This document shows, in pieces, positions 21,515 through 32,670 of a stretch of 64,000 nt of DNA. This DNA is from Prochlorococcus sp. AG-347-N23. Lineage in GTDB: Bacteria; Cyanobacteriota; Cyanobacteriia; PCC-6307; Cyanobiaceae. The notes beneath the pieces are model-generated. The model was not told the origin of the DNA. It did not search any database and was given only the letters and a program-made list of their open reading frames with translations. Within the stretch, counting starts at the first letter, position 1, and every line of letters starts with the position of its first letter. The DNA lies in NCBI GenBank assembly GCA_003281125.1, contig QCCW01000001.1, positions 50,284-114,283 on the forward strand. Direction: 5' to 3'. The position numbers and the translations under genes were made by a program.

Positions 21515-21955
21515 ATGATGTCTAAGTTAATATCTATTGATCCTGGGAAATGTAAATGTGGTTTAGTATTAGTCAATTTTGATCAAAAAAAAGTTGATCA
21601 AGCAGTTGTACTAAATACTGAATTCCTTCCAAAATATGTAAAAAATTTGAATAATTACGAAAATATATCAAAAGTTATGATAGGCAATGGGACAACGAGT
21701 GGACAAAACATAGAAAAACTTGAATTTATAAAAAATAATCTAATTATTGTTGAAGAGAAAAATACAACTTTGAGAGCTAAAAAGAGATATTTTGAACTTT
21801 TCCCATTAAGGGGTTTAAAAACTTTAATACCAAAAGAAATATTCATAATGAATAAAAACTTGGATGCTTTGTCAGCCTTAATAATTTTGGAGGATTATTG
21901 TAATACTAAATTCACTTTGTCTGAAAATATAGACATTAAAACTTGGCTGAAATAG
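21515..21955 (+). CDS. Uncharacterised RuvC/YqgF-like (RNase H fold) protein
   Basis: ISIDPGKCKCGLVLV motif I; MIGNGTTSG; IVEEKNTTLRAKKRYFELFP; NLDALSALIILEDY. Confidence 0.7.
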   Translation: MMSKLISIDPGKCKCGLVLVNFDQKKVDQAVVLNTEFLPKYVKNLNNYENISKVMIGNGTTSGQNIEKLEFIKNNLIIVEEKNTTLRAKKRYFELFPLRGLKTLIPKEIFIMNKNLDALSALIILEDYCNTKFTLSENIDIKTWLK

Positions 21956-22193
21956 TTAACTTATATTCATTACCTGCTTCTAGTTGATAATCTTTTTTTA
22001 ATAAAAATCTTAATAAAGCATCCTCAATTAATGCTCTTCCTAAAGGAGGATTTACTAATAACAACCCTATATTAAAAGACCATGTGAATGTCCACTTAAA
22101 TTCACTTGCTTCTACCACTCCCTTGATTTGTTTTTTCGAGAAGCAATATTCTTTAACGCTTATATTGGCTATTGTTTCTGGTTTTGGCAGCAT
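21936..22193 (-). CDS. DUF3146-like cyanobacterial protein
   Basis: 85 aa, EFKWTFTWSFNIGLLLVNPPLGRALIEDALLRFLL. Confidence 0.65.
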   Translation of the reverse strand: MLPKPETIANISVKEYCFSKKQIKGVVEASEFKWTFTWSFNIGLLLVNPPLGRALIEDALLRFLLKKDYQLEAGNEYKLTISAKF

Positions 22194-22196
22194 TTG

Positions 22197-22799
22197 TTAT
22201 GTCTGATCTTTATCAAAAGAATTTAATTTATTTATTATAAATTCCTCTTTTTTAGTATTTAACTGCTCTAGGGATTCTATTACTCTTTCATATACTTTAT
22301 CTAATATTGATTTTTCTTGTTGAGAAATGTTGCCTAATACATGAGAAGTAGTGTTGAAATTATTGGTTCCTTTAGTTGATGAAGGCGATCCAATTCCAAT
22401 TCTTATTCTATTAAAGTTATCAGTTTGCAATTTTTCGATGATACTTTTGAGACCATTATGTCCCCCTGAGCTCCCTTTTTTTCTAAATCTTATTTTACCA
22501 AGGGGAATATCTTTATCATCTACTATCACAAAAATCTGGTCTAAACTAATTTTGTACCAATCTACTATTGCTAAGACAGCATCACCACTGTTATTCATAA
22601 AAGTATTTGGTAAAAATAACCTGTAAGTGGAATTATTTGTTTTGAATTCTGAGTAGAAACTTTTAAGTTTATCCTTTAATAAAAAATTTGAATTATATTT
22701 TTTTGAAAGATTTTCTAGCAGTAAAAAACCAATGTTATGTCTACTATTAGAGTATTTTTTACCAGGATTTCCCAATCCAATTAAATATATGTCGTTCAT
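22197..22799 (-). CDS. pth: Peptidyl-tRNA hydrolase
   Basis: GLGNPGKKYSNSRHNIGF, PNTFMNNSGDAV, DDKDIPLGKIRFRKKGSSGGHNGLKSI. Confidence 0.97.
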   Translation of the reverse strand: MNDIYLIGLGNPGKKYSNSRHNIGFLLLENLSKKYNSNFLLKDKLKSFYSEFKTNNSTYRLFLPNTFMNNSGDAVLAIVDWYKISLDQIFVIVDDKDIPLGKIRFRKKGSSGGHNGLKSIIEKLQTDNFNRIRIGIGSPSSTKGTNNFNTTSHVLGNISQQEKSILDKVYERVIESLEQLNTKKEEFIINKLNSFDKDQT

Positions 22800-22921
22800 A
22801 ATGTATCTCTAAATCTCTTTACATAGAGAATTATAAATATACAAACATTGCTTAACTCTGTAAATTAAAACAAAAGTTTTAAATAAAAGTTAAATAAATA
22901 GTTTTTTGTCTAATAAAATAA

Positions 22922-22943
22922 CTTTCGAAAAATTTTCAGAAAG
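22922..22943 (-). terminator. Hairpin/terminator candidate immediately after psbH
   Basis: Minus strand CTTTC..GAAAATTTTTC..GAAAG then TTATTTTATT, adjacent to the psbH stop at 22944. Confidence 0.45.
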
Positions 22944-23144
22944 CTAGTTTCCGTTCCAATCAACTGAGAAACCCTGTAAAAGTAAAGATTGATTATAAAT
23001 TTGTAGAAGAATAACTAAAAAAACCAAAAGTAATAATCCTATAACTGTCATCACAGGAACTGCTCCCCAACCAGGTACAACTTTACCTTGACCTGAATTG
23101 CCAATTGCTTTTAAAAGACTTCCTAAGGCTGTTTTTTGTCCCAT
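22944..23144 (-). CDS. psbH: Photosystem II protein PsbH
   Basis: 66 aa, [44 protein letters not shown]. Confidence 0.96.
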
Positions 23145-23224
23145 GTTGAATTCACAAAATCTGATATTATTTCGCTATTGTATAAGAACTTATACATAAA
23201 TTGTTTACAAACTTATTAAAATTG

Positions 23225-23377
23225 ATGCAAACTTTATCATCTGCGCCAGATCCGGCGGTTTCCATAGCCGTAACAATCCTGGCATTACTTCTAGCTTTAA
23301 CCGGTTTTGGTCTTTGGACTGCATTTGGACCCAAAGCTGCAAAACTTACAGATCCTTGGGATGACCACGATGATTAA
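23225..23377 (+). CDS. psbN: Photosystem II protein PsbN (below ORF-track length cutoff)
   Basis: MQTLSSAPDPAVSIAVTILALLLALTGFGLWTAFGPKAAKLTDPWDDHDD*; divergent from psbH as usual. Confidence 0.95.
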   Translation: MQTLSSAPDPAVSIAVTILALLLALTGFGLWTAFGPKAAKLTDPWDDHDD

Positions 23378-23441
23378 TCTCTTTTAAAGTATTTCAAAAT
23401 TTTCCAAAAATACAAAAAGTAAACCTTTTACCATAAATTAA

Positions 23442-23463
23442 ATATATCTTTAATAAGATATAT
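23442..23463. other. Perfect 9-bp hairpin upstream of psbI
   Basis: ATATATCTT-TAAT-AAGATATAT. Confidence 0.5.
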
Positions 23464-23485
23464 ATCTGATAGTTAACCTAACTCC

Positions 23486-23614
23486 ATGCTTGCACTAAAA
23501 ATCTCTGTATACACAATTGTTTTTTTCTTTGTTGGAATTTTTCTCTTCGGATTCTTAGCGAGCGATCCAACTAGAACACCTAATAGAAAAGATTTAGAGA
23601 GTCCTCAGGATTAA
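23486..23614 (+). CDS. psbI: Photosystem II reaction center protein PsbI
   Basis: [42 protein letters not shown]. Confidence 0.96.
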
Positions 23615-23631
23615 AATTTAATTTATTTATT

Positions 23632-25638
23632 TTGATTGCAGGAATATTAAAAAAGTTAATATTAACGTCCCTTTTATTTTTTAACTTTGTAAAGCCATCA
23701 AAACCTGCTGACATAGATATAACTAACAGTAATAAAGATGATCTATATCCTAAAATAAATAAATTAAAATTTCCCAATTCTTTATTTAAATACAATCCAT
23801 CAAATTCCTCATTAAAAAATAAATTTAAGAAAAATTTTTTTGAAAAAAAACTTTCAGATGGAGTAGAGGAATTTTTTGCTTTTATTTCCGAAAAACAAAA
23901 TGAGATATTAATACAATCTGATAAACAGTCTGAAATAAATAATGTTATTTATGCACAAGGAAATGTATCTTTGTCATACAGAGGAAAACTGCTGAAAGCA
24001 GATAATTTAATGTACGATAAATTAAATAAAGTAATTAGTGCTGAAGGAAATATTGTCTTAATATTAGGAGATCAAATCTTTAAAGTTTCACAATTAGAGT
24101 ACAACCTTATTAGTGAAAAAGGTTATTTATTAGATGTTCAGGGATCTATTAATACAAATACCTTGATGGATGATTTATCTACAAATTTCAGCTTGTCAGA
24201 TTTAAATAAGGTAGAAAGTTTACTTAAATTAGAAAAAAAAGAAGTTTTAAATACACCAGGTAAAATTAATAATTGGATTTTCTCAACGGAAAGAATAAAT
24301 ATTGATGGAGAAAAATGGAAGAGTAATAAAGCAATATTTTCTAATGATATCCTTCAATCTAAACAAGTAAAAATAGTAATTAATTCATTGGAAGTTTACT
24401 CTTTGAATCAAGAATTAAGATTTAAATCATCTTTGAATTATCTAGTTTTAGATGAAAATGTTTCAATCCCATTTTGGTTTGGTAGTAGAACGCTTACTAA
24501 ATCCGAACAAAATCTTGATTCGAAAAGTAGTTGGACGCTTGGTTATGACATCCTTGATAAGGATGGTTTGTTTATTGGCAGAAAATTTAATTATTTAAAT
24601 TTTTCTGATAATTTTCTTATTAATTTAGAACCACAATTTTTAATACAACGTTCATTCAATGGAAAGACAAAGAGTTTTGTAGAGAAAGGACATATAATAA
24701 ATGGAGAAAAAGTAGAAAAAGATGCAAAATTTGCTGACTATTTTGGGGTTAAATCTGAAATAAAAGGCAAAGTTAATAATTGGGATTTGAAAATAATTAA
24801 TCAAATAAACTCCTTAGACACTAATAAATTTCCAGAAGCTCTAAGATCTAAATCTATTTTGAACAAAGAAATTAATTTCTTGAACTCTAAATGGGATAAG
24901 AGTTTTTACGGAGTTTATAGAGATAGAGTTTGGAATGGTTCATTGGGGGAAGCTGAAATTTATGCAGGATATGGTTCAAAATTAGAAAAAAAACATATTT
25001 GGGAAGTAAAAGGTATAAAAAAGACTGAAGTTTTATCTTTAGGTCTCGCATATTTAAAAGGAGAGGCCTTAAGTAGTAAAAACTTAATTGATAGTCCTAA
25101 AGGTAATTTGTTTTATTCCTTAGATCAAAATATTCCATTAAGTGTTAATAAACCTAAAAGTAAAATTATTGATAGTTCCTATGAATATATTTATGAGCCT
25201 ATTAAAAAAGGCCTAAGTCTAAATACGAGACTAGCAGCATCATATTCTTTATATCATGATGGAAATCATCAAGAATATATTGGTATTGGTTTTGGCCCAG
25301 AGTTAATCTTAGGTAATTTCAAAACAAAGACTTTTGATTACACCCGAATTAGTATTTTTCCCCTTTATAAATTTAAAAACGGAGATAGCATATTTAAATT
25401 TGACCAAATTGCTAACAAATTTACTTTAGATATTGGTTTTGATCAGCAACTTTTTGGCCCAATTCTGCTTAAAAGTAGTGGAACATTAAACTTAGATTGT
25501 GATTCTAATGATTATGGAGAATTCATAAATTCAAAAATTTCATTAAATTGGAAAAAAAGATCCTATGATCTTGGTATTTTTTATCAACCTCATAATCAAG
25601 CGGGAGGGATTTCTTTTAATTTATTTGGATTCGAATAA
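23632..25638 (+). CDS. DUF3769/LptD(OstA)-like outer-membrane protein
   Basis: OstA-like N-terminal repeat (IYAQGNVSLSYRGKLLKADNLMYDKLNKVISAEGNIVL) and beta-barrel-like C-terminus ending in F-G-F-E; TTG start. Confidence 0.75.
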   Translation: MIAGILKKLILTSLLFFNFVKPSKPADIDITNSNKDDLYPKINKLKFPNSLFKYNPSNSSLKNKFKKNFFEKKLSDGVEEFFAFISEKQNEILIQSDKQSEINNVIYAQGNVSLSYRGKLLKADNLMYDKLNKVISAEGNIVLILGDQIFKVSQLEYNLISEKGYLLDVQGSINTNTLMDDLSTNFSLSDLNKVESLLKLEKKEVLNTPGKINNWIFSTERINIDGEKWKSNKAIFSNDILQSKQVKIVINSLEVYSLNQELRFKSSLNYLVLDENVSIPFWFGSRTLTKSEQNLDSKSSWTLGYDILDKDGLFIGRKFNYLNFSDNFLINLEPQFLIQRSFNGKTKSFVEKGHIINGEKVEKDAKFADYFGVKSEIKGKVNNWDLKIINQINSLDTNKFPEALRSKSILNKEINFLNSKWDKSFYGVYRDRVWNGSLGEAEIYAGYGSKLEKKHIWEVKGIKKTEVLSLGLAYLKGEALSSKNLIDSPKGNLFYSLDQNIPLSVNKPKSKIIDSSYEYIYEPIKKGLSLNTRLAASYSLYHDGNHQEYIGIGFGPELILGNFKTKTFDYTRISIFPLYKFKNGDSIFKFDQIANKFTLDIGFDQQLFGPILLKSSGTLNLDCDSNDYGEFINSKISLNWKKRSYDLGIFYQPHNQAGGISFNLFGFE

Positions 25639-25654
25639 CTAAAAGTTGTAATAA

Positions 25655-26263
25655 TTAAAATTTTAAATAGGGTAAATTATTAAATTTATTTTCAATTAGA
25701 TTTTCATTCTTAAGTAGTGTTGAAGTTGCATCCCATTCTCCTGATAAAAACATTTTTCTTGAGCTTTCCTTGATCTCAAGATCAAAATTTAAATCTTTTG
25801 ATTTTGCTAAGCAATTTTTTAGTCTAATTTCTAAAAATAAACTTCTGTTATCGATATATTTTTGAATAATTTTTATTGATTTTTTTGGAAGCGTGAAGCA
25901 TGGAATTCCAATTGCAACACAGTTGCTATAAAAAATTTCGGCAAAACTTTCACCTATTATTGCTTTTATACCCCATCTCATAAGTGCTTGGGGAGCATGT
26001 TCTCTGCTGGAACCACATCCAAAATTGCTATTAACAATAAGAATAGAAGCATTTTTGTTTTCTTCTAAATCGAAAGGATGCTTTCCTTTTAAAGTTTTTC
26101 TGTCGTCTTCAAATACTGATTTCCCTAATGAATCAAAATTAACACACTTTAAGAACCGTGCCGGAATTATTCGATCTGTATCAATATCGTTACCAATCAA
26201 TGAGATGCATTTCCCAACTATTTGCGTAATTTCCCCAAATGGCTGGGTAAATTTTGATTTCAT
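25655..26263 (-). CDS. leuD: 3-isopropylmalate dehydratase small subunit
   Basis: [17 protein letters not shown] motif. Confidence 0.96.
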   Translation of the reverse strand: MKSKFTQPFGEITQIVGKCISLIGNDIDTDRIIPARFLKCVNFDSLGKSVFEDDRKTLKGKHPFDLEENKNASILIVNSNFGCGSSREHAPQALMRWGIKAIIGESFAEIFYSNCVAIGIPCFTLPKKSIKIIQKYIDNRSLFLEIRLKNCLAKSKDLNFDLEIKESSRKMFLSGEWDATSTLLKNENLIENKFNNLPYLKF

Positions 26264-27669
26264 TTTTTTATAAATTCTCGAACGTCGCTTACTTTGCCAT
26301 TAATTGCAGCAGCAGCAACCATTGCTGGACTCATAAGAAGTGTTCTTCCGCTTGGAGAACCTTGTCTACCTTTGAAATTTCTATTGCTAGAACTAGCACT
26401 TATTTGATTACCTATTAACTTATCTGAATTCATTGCTAAACACATTGAACAGCCTGGCTCTCTCCATTGGAATCCAGAATCCTTAAAGATCTTATCAAGA
26501 CCTTCTTTTTTTGCTTCATTAGCCACTTTTTCTGAACCTGGAACTACAAATGCTTTTACTTTTGCAGATACTTTTTTGTCTTTTAATACTTTAGCTGCAA
26601 CTCTTAAGTCACTGATTCTGCCATTCGTGCAACTGCCTATAAAACAAACATCTACTAAAGTATTTTTTATTGATTGCCCTGGCTTGAAACCCATATATTC
26701 AAAAGCCTCTTCAGCAATTAATTGATCATTTGGAGACAAGTCATTTAATAGAGGAATCTCTTGATTGATTCCTAAGCTTTGACCGGGAGTAATGCCCCAG
26801 GTTATGGTTGGTTCTACTTTTGAAGCATCTAATTTAATTACATCATCATAAATAGAATCTTCATTGCTTTTTAGTGATTCCCACCATAAGAGCGCTTTTT
26901 GCCAATTTTCACTTTTTGGAGCATATAGTTTGTTTTTAATATATTTAAAGGTCTTTTCATCAGGATTTATATATCCGCATCTCGCCCCTCCTTCAATAGA
27001 CATATTGCATATAGTCATTCTTTCTTCCATTGATAATGAATTGATCGCAGGTCCCGCGAACTCATATGCAAAACCTACCCCAGCCTTTACGCCAAGTTTA
27101 TTAATAATATGAAGCACTAAATCCTTAGCATAAACGCCGTTGGATAATTTATTTTCACACCAAATTTGTCTTACCTTTAATTTGTTCATTGCTATCGTTT
27201 GGGTAGCAAGAATATCTCTTACTTGGCTTGTACCTATCCCAAAAGCAATTGACCCAAAAGCTCCATGAGTTGAGGTATGTGAATCTCCACAAGCTATTGT
27301 CATTCCTGGTAGCGTTAACCCCAATTCTGGAGCAACTACATGGACTATTCCTTGATTACCACTGCCAATATTAAAAAATTTTATTTTATGTTGTAAGCAA
27401 TTCTTCTCTAATGTGGTAATCATTTGCTCCGCAAGATTATCTTTGAAAGGTCTGCTTTGGTTATCTGTTGGCACAATATGATCAACTGTTGCAAAAGTTC
27501 TGCTGGGAAATTTTACTTTTAAGTTTTTATCTTTTAATGCTCCAAATGCTTGCGGACTTGTCACTTCATGGATGAGGTGAAGACCAATAAAAATTTGATC
27601 TGAGCCACCAGGTAGACTCGAAACTTTGTGTAAATCCCAAACTTTATCAAATAAGGTATCTTGACTCAA
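26260..27669 (-). CDS. leuC: 3-isopropylmalate dehydratase large subunit
   Basis: [36 protein letters not shown]. Confidence 0.98.
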   Translation of the reverse strand: MSQDTLFDKVWDLHKVSSLPGGSDQIFIGLHLIHEVTSPQAFGALKDKNLKVKFPSRTFATVDHIVPTDNQSRPFKDNLAEQMITTLEKNCLQHKIKFFNIGSGNQGIVHVVAPELGLTLPGMTIACGDSHTSTHGAFGSIAFGIGTSQVRDILATQTIAMNKLKVRQIWCENKLSNGVYAKDLVLHIINKLGVKAGVGFAYEFAGPAINSLSMEERMTICNMSIEGGARCGYINPDEKTFKYIKNKLYAPKSENWQKALLWWESLKSNEDSIYDDVIKLDASKVEPTITWGITPGQSLGINQEIPLLNDLSPNDQLIAEEAFEYMGFKPGQSIKNTLVDVCFIGSCTNGRISDLRVAAKVLKDKKVSAKVKAFVVPGSEKVANEAKKEGLDKIFKDSGFQWREPGCSMCLAMNSDKLIGNQISASSSNRNFKGRQGSPSGRTLLMSPAMVAAAAINGKVSDVREFIKK

Positions 27670-27681
27670 TTTGTAAAAAAG

Positions 27682-28956
27682 TTACTTACTACTAGATAAT
27701 AGGATCAATCTGAGCCTGTTCAAACACACATTTACACTTAGTGTTTGAATTTCAATTCTATTACGGGTTGAGTTAAATATTTTTTTGATGTTAGTAATAT
27801 GATTATTCGGTCCTGAAATAGAAATATAGACTAGCCCAACAGGTTTATCTTTACTGCCTCCCTTAGGACCAGCTATTCCACTTATTGAAATTGCCCAATC
27901 TGCTTTTAATTTTTTTTTTACATTAATCGCCATGGCCTCACAAACTTCTTCAGAAACAGCTCCATATTTTGTAAGCTTTTCTTCTGAAATATTTAATAAT
28001 GAATTTTTTAGTTCATTACTGTAGGAAATAATACTGCCTTGAAAAACTTGAGAAGAGCCTGATATTGATGTTATGGATGAAGATAGAAGACCTCCGGTAC
28101 AGGATTCAGCAAAAACAATAGTTTGATTCCTTTTGGTTAATTCTTTTATTATTACGCTAGGGAGAGTATCATCATCTTCTCCAAAAATAAATTTTGAAAA
28201 CTCTTTTTTTAATTTTTCTTTTACAGGTTTAATAATATTCTTTGCTTCCTCTTCATTCTTTGCTCTAGCTGTGATTCTGAGTTTAACCTCTCCTAAGTTT
28301 GCATATGGAGCAACAGTCGGGTTTTTTAGATTTAATAGTTCGTTAATTTTTTCTGCGACACTAGATTCTCCAATTCCTGCAAATTTAAGAGTATTTGAAA
28401 AGAAGCAATAACCATCTGAGAACTTGGTTTTAATGAAATTAAACGCTGTCTCTTCCCACATACTTTTCATTTCACTGGGTACTCCAGGAAAAGTAAGTAT
28501 AGTAAAACCTTTTATTGGCTCCCATATCATTCCAGGGGCAGTGCCTCTAGGGTTATAAATTATTTGAGCATTTTTTGGGAAGAAACATTGTTTTCTTAAG
28601 CTAGAAGAATCGTCTTGGAGCTTTGAGTTTGAGAGTTTTTGTTTAATTTCGTCCCATAAGTGCTGTCTTTCAAAAAGAGATTCATTAAAAGATTTGGCTA
28701 TTGCTTCAGTAGTTAAGTCATCTGGAGTGGGTCCTAATCCACCCGTAGTAATTAGAAGATTACTTCTTTGAGAAATTTCTTGAATTACTTTGATAATTCG
28801 ATCACAGTTATCACCTACAGTTGATTGCCTAAAGTGATTTAAGCCTAATTGAGACAACTGTTGAGAAATCCATTGAGCATTTGTATTTACAATATTTCCT
28901 AAAAGTAGTTCAGTTCCAATAGAAAGAATTTCAACCCCAAAGGAATTAGGACTCAT
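27682..28956 (-). CDS. cinA: CinA family protein (competence/damage-inducible, NMN deamidase-like)
   Basis: [51 protein letters not shown]. Confidence 0.94.
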   Translation of the reverse strand: MSPNSFGVEILSIGTELLLGNIVNTNAQWISQQLSQLGLNHFRQSTVGDNCDRIIKVIQEISQRSNLLITTGGLGPTPDDLTTEAIAKSFNESLFERQHLWDEIKQKLSNSKLQDDSSSLRKQCFFPKNAQIIYNPRGTAPGMIWEPIKGFTILTFPGVPSEMKSMWEETAFNFIKTKFSDGYCFFSNTLKFAGIGESSVAEKINELLNLKNPTVAPYANLGEVKLRITARAKNEEEAKNIIKPVKEKLKKEFSKFIFGEDDDTLPSVIIKELTKRNQTIVFAESCTGGLLSSSITSISGSSQVFQGSIISYSNELKNSLLNISEEKLTKYGAVSEEVCEAMAINVKKKLKADWAISISGIAGPKGGSKDKPVGLVYISISGPNNHITNIKKIFNSTRNRIEIQTLSVNVCLNRLRLILLSSSK

Positions 28957-30245
28957 TTTATTGATGCTTGAAGCTTGCTTTCATAAAGAGGAAAACTTTT
29001 ACACAAGGTTAATACTCTTTCTTTACATTGACTTTCAATGACAGAATCATTTGGATTAAGCAATCTATCAGCAATAATTTCGCCAACTTCAGCAAAAGCA
29101 CTTTCATTAAATCCTCTGGTAGTTAAAGCTGCAGTACCCAATCTTAGTCCACTAGTCACAAAAGGTGATTCAGGATCAAATGGAACAGTATTTTTGTTTG
29201 CTGTGATATTCACTTCGCTTACAAGCAAATCAGCAATTTTACCAGTCATATCAATACTTCTCAAATCAAGTAAAACTATATGATTATCAGTGCCTCCACT
29301 AACAATATCAATACCTCTACTGATTAAAGTTGAAGCCAGAACTTTGGCATTTTTTATTACTTGTTGGGAATAATTAACGAAATCAGGTTGTAAGGCTTCT
29401 CCAAATGCAACTGCTTTAGCTGCAATAATATGTTCTAGGGGACCACCTTGAGTTCCAGGGAAAACAGATTTATCAAATTTCTTTCCAAATTCTTCATCTT
29501 TGCATAAGATAAGTCCCCCTCTAGGCCCTCTTAATGTTTTATGAGTAGTTGTAGTTACTACATCACAAAAAGGTATTGGATTTGGGTGAAGTTTACTTGC
29601 TACGAGCCCAGCTATGTGTGCAATATCAGCCATTAAGTATGCCCCAACTTCATCTGCAATTTTTCTAAATGATTCAAAATCAATAGTTCTTGGATAAGCA
29701 GAATATCCACATATGATTAATTTTGGTTTTGTCTCTAATGCTATTTTTCTTATTTCATCAAAATTTAATTCACTAGTTTCTTTATTTACTCCATAGTGAA
29801 CGGCATTAAACCACTTACCACTCATATTGACTGGAGATCCATGAGTAAGGTGTCCACCATGAGATAAATCCATTCCCATAATTGTATCGCCAGGTTTAAG
29901 AAGACTTAAAAAAACAGCTGCATTTGCCTGTGCGCCACTATGGGGTTGAACATTAGCCCAATTTGCATTAAATAAATTTTTCGCTCTCTGGATAGCTAAT
30001 TCCTCGATTTCATCAACAAATTCACATCCCCCGTAATATCTTTTTTGAGGTAATCCCTCAGCATATTTATTGGTAAGGACGGATCCTTGAGCCTGCATTA
30101 CTGCAATTGATGCGAAATTCTCACTTGCTATTAACTCTAGATGGGTCTCCTGTCTATTTTTTTCAGAATTTATAAAATTGGATATTACTGGATCACTTTC
30201 TGTAAGATTTTGAAGAATATTCATTGAATTTGATAAGTAATACAC
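28953..30245 (-). CDS. glyA: Serine hydroxymethyltransferase
   Basis: [37 protein letters not shown]. Confidence 0.98.
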   Translation of the reverse strand: MYYLSNSMNILQNLTESDPVISNFINSEKNRQETHLELIASENFASIAVMQAQGSVLTNKYAEGLPQKRYYGGCEFVDEIEELAIQRAKNLFNANWANVQPHSGAQANAAVFLSLLKPGDTIMGMDLSHGGHLTHGSPVNMSGKWFNAVHYGVNKETSELNFDEIRKIALETKPKLIICGYSAYPRTIDFESFRKIADEVGAYLMADIAHIAGLVASKLHPNPIPFCDVVTTTTHKTLRGPRGGLILCKDEEFGKKFDKSVFPGTQGGPLEHIIAAKAVAFGEALQPDFVNYSQQVIKNAKVLASTLISRGIDIVSGGTDNHIVLLDLRSIDMTGKIADLLVSEVNITANKNTVPFDPESPFVTSGLRLGTAALTTRGFNESAFAEVGEIIADRLLNPNDSVIESQCKERVLTLCKSFPLYESKLQASIK

Positions 30246-30301
30246 ATAATATAGACTATATTTTTTAGAAAAATATAAAAAGAATATTTCATAATTTTAA
30301 A

Positions 30302-30375
30302 CGCGCCTGGAGAGATTCGAACTCCCGACACCCTGATCCGTAGTCAGGTGCTCTAATCCACTGAGCTACAGGCGC
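30302..30375 (-). tRNA. tRNA-Arg(ACG)
   Basis: Minus strand GCGCCTGTAGCTCAG...CTGACTACGGATCAG...GGGAGTTCGAATCTCTCCAGGCGC. Confidence 0.95.
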
Positions 30376-30461
30376 ATAATTATGTAATATCTCTGTTTCA
30401 GGGGCTCTTAGTCAACTAGATTTCGGGTAAAATATCCATTATTAACAATATAATTATTAAT

Positions 30462-30713
30462 ATGCCTATAAAATGGTACGGAAATGGTGATTTAGAAGAT
30501 CCCATCTACAAACATTTTTCTCGAATAGTAAATTTTGTTATTCACTGCATGATATTTACTGCGATTCTTAGTGGTACTTGGCTTTTAAAAGAAATTAAAT
30601 ACGAAATCGCTTTTTTCAATAATTTTGCAATTTTCTGGTCCGTTCTTTTGCTCTCCCATTTGATTTTTGTAATTATAAAAAAACCTAAAGATACTTCAGA
30701 ACAATCAACTTAA
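30462..30713 (+). CDS. Small conserved cyanobacterial membrane protein
   Basis: 83 aa, two TM segments, MPIKWYGNGDLEDPIYKHFSRIVNFVIH. Confidence 0.6.
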   Translation: MPIKWYGNGDLEDPIYKHFSRIVNFVIHCMIFTAILSGTWLLKEIKYEIAFFNNFAIFWSVLLLSHLIFVIIKKPKDTSEQST

Positions 30714-30728
30714 ATTAATTTTTTATTT

Positions 30729-31019
30729 ATGGAGTCTCAGATACGAATAAGTGATCTAGAAAATATTATTTCTGATAAGGTTTTTATAAAAATAGAAAAC
30801 TGGAATTTATATCTTGGAGATGCTGGCCTAGCCAGACATCTTGCTATTGAATGTATTAGCAATAAAGATCAAGGACCCTTAGAGTCTGCAAAAATAAGTT
30901 TGAAAGCAATAAATGTAAAGGTAGGGGATGGTGTTAACAGTATTCCACTCATTAATCTAATAACTTCCTCACAAATTGTAGAATTAGAGGAGATTTTGGA
31001 AAGTTTTTTTGAAAACTAA
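30729..31019 (+). CDS. DUF3181-like protein
   Basis: 96 aa; WNLYLGDAGLARHLAIECISNKDQG. Confidence 0.65.
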   Translation: MESQIRISDLENIISDKVFIKIENWNLYLGDAGLARHLAIECISNKDQGPLESAKISLKAINVKVGDGVNSIPLINLITSSQIVELEEILESFFEN

Positions 31020-32599
31020 ATCTTTGTTTTATAAACTTTAAATTTATTCACTTTCAACCATTTTGTAAGTAAATAATAAATTGCAAAAAAAATTAGAGAT
31101 CCAAATACTAATAATAAAAATTCTCCGAGCATTGAATTAAACTTATTAGTAGTTTTGAGAATGCTAAAACAAAAATTACTATCGATAAATGCCGATATTG
31201 CCATTAGGGTAATTTTCTTCAACAAATCAAAGTTAGGCAAATGGATGTCTTCATTTCGCAGATTTAAAGAGAGCAAAATAGAAACTATTAAGTTAACTAT
31301 TACTGAAGATAAAATTATTCCTACAACTCCAAAATTGTATGGTGAAAGATTTCCAAAATTTTTAATTGGTGCACCAATTAAAAACCAATCAAAAAAAATA
31401 TTAAATATTATCCCTGCAAATGATAACTTAAATGGGAATTTTGTTTTTTCTATTGAGTAGTAAGTTCTTACTAATAAATCCCTAAAAAGATAAAAAGGTA
31501 TGCCAATAGCATAAGCAATTAGTATATTTTTCACTTGTAAAGTTGCTAACTTATCAAAAGCTCCTCTTTGAAAAACTAACTGTACAATTTGGTTATTGAA
31601 TGTAATAAAAAATCCAGTTAAAAAGATAGTTGTCAAGAAACAGTACTCTATTCCTGAGATCAATTTTTTTTGTATACTCCTAGTGTCTTCATTACTTTTC
31701 AATTTAGAAAATTTTGGAAGTAATGGTAAAATTAAAGAGTTAGATAGTATGCCTAATGGGGCTTGTATAAGAAAATTTCCGTAAGCCAGTCCAGATGCTG
31801 CTCCTTGAAAACTAGAAGCGAAAAACATATCAATGAAAACATTAATTTGACTTAGGCCAGATGAGAGAGATGCTGGAATAATTAGTTTGAAAATCCTCCT
31901 CTGTTCATCTTTAAAAAATTGGAAAGTTGACCCTAATCTCAAGAGGCCGATTTTATTTATTTCCCAAATTTGAACAACAAATTGAATGAAAGTTCCCGTT
32001 AAAGTTGCAAAAGCAAGTAATCCCGTTTGATTGAGAAAGTTGCTAGATATGTTTTCTTGGTTGAAAAGCCAACTAAATAAAATAAAAAAAATAATAGTTA
32101 CACTTGTTATAACTGGGCTTATGGTGGATAGAAAGAATTTTCTTTGGGAATTTAAGGCTCCAAAGCTTAAACCTATGAAACCGGATAATGGTATACAAGG
32201 TGTAAGTATTCTTAATTGATAAGTCGCAATAGATTTGGCTTCGTAACTTAAATTTGGGGCTAGTAATTCAATTATCAGACTAGAATTAAAGTAAATTAAT
32301 ATAGCTAGACCAAATAATAATATTGAAACTTTTATGCTTACTTGAGTTAGAACAATCCCCCCGTTTTTTTTGTTGAGGGGGGTTAGAACTGCTACCACTG
32401 CATTATGTAAAGGACCATTAATCCCTCCAATAATTATGAGCAAAAAACCTGGAATTATATAGGCATAATTAAATGCGTCGTATGTAACCCCAACCCCAAA
32501 AGCAGCAGCTATAAAGATTTGCCTTATGCATCCAGCTAATTTACTAAGACTTGTACCAAATGAAATTGACAAAACATTATTTTTTAAAAATGAATGCAT
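31016..32599 (-). CDS. murJ: MurJ/MviN-type lipid II flippase
   Basis: SISFGTSLSKLAGCIRQIFIAAAFGVGVTYDAFNYAYIIPGFL; 14-TM profile. Confidence 0.9.
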   Translation of the reverse strand: MHSFLKNNVLSISFGTSLSKLAGCIRQIFIAAAFGVGVTYDAFNYAYIIPGFLLIIIGGINGPLHNAVVAVLTPLNKKNGGIVLTQVSIKVSILLFGLAILIYFNSSLIIELLAPNLSYEAKSIATYQLRILTPCIPLSGFIGLSFGALNSQRKFFLSTISPVITSVTIIFFILFSWLFNQENISSNFLNQTGLLAFATLTGTFIQFVVQIWEINKIGLLRLGSTFQFFKDEQRRIFKLIIPASLSSGLSQINVFIDMFFASSFQGAASGLAYGNFLIQAPLGILSNSLILPLLPKFSKLKSNEDTRSIQKKLISGIEYCFLTTIFLTGFFITFNNQIVQLVFQRGAFDKLATLQVKNILIAYAIGIPFYLFRDLLVRTYYSIEKTKFPFKLSFAGIIFNIFFDWFLIGAPIKNFGNLSPYNFGVVGIILSSVIVNLIVSILLSLNLRNEDIHLPNFDLLKKITLMAISAFIDSNFCFSILKTTNKFNSMLGEFLLLVFGSLIFFAIYYLLTKWLKVNKFKVYKTKI

Positions 32600-32670
32600 T
32601 TGGCGTTATCTAAAATTTTTCAGGAAGATTAAGTATCAATTATATTTGATTTTTAACTAACGACATATTT

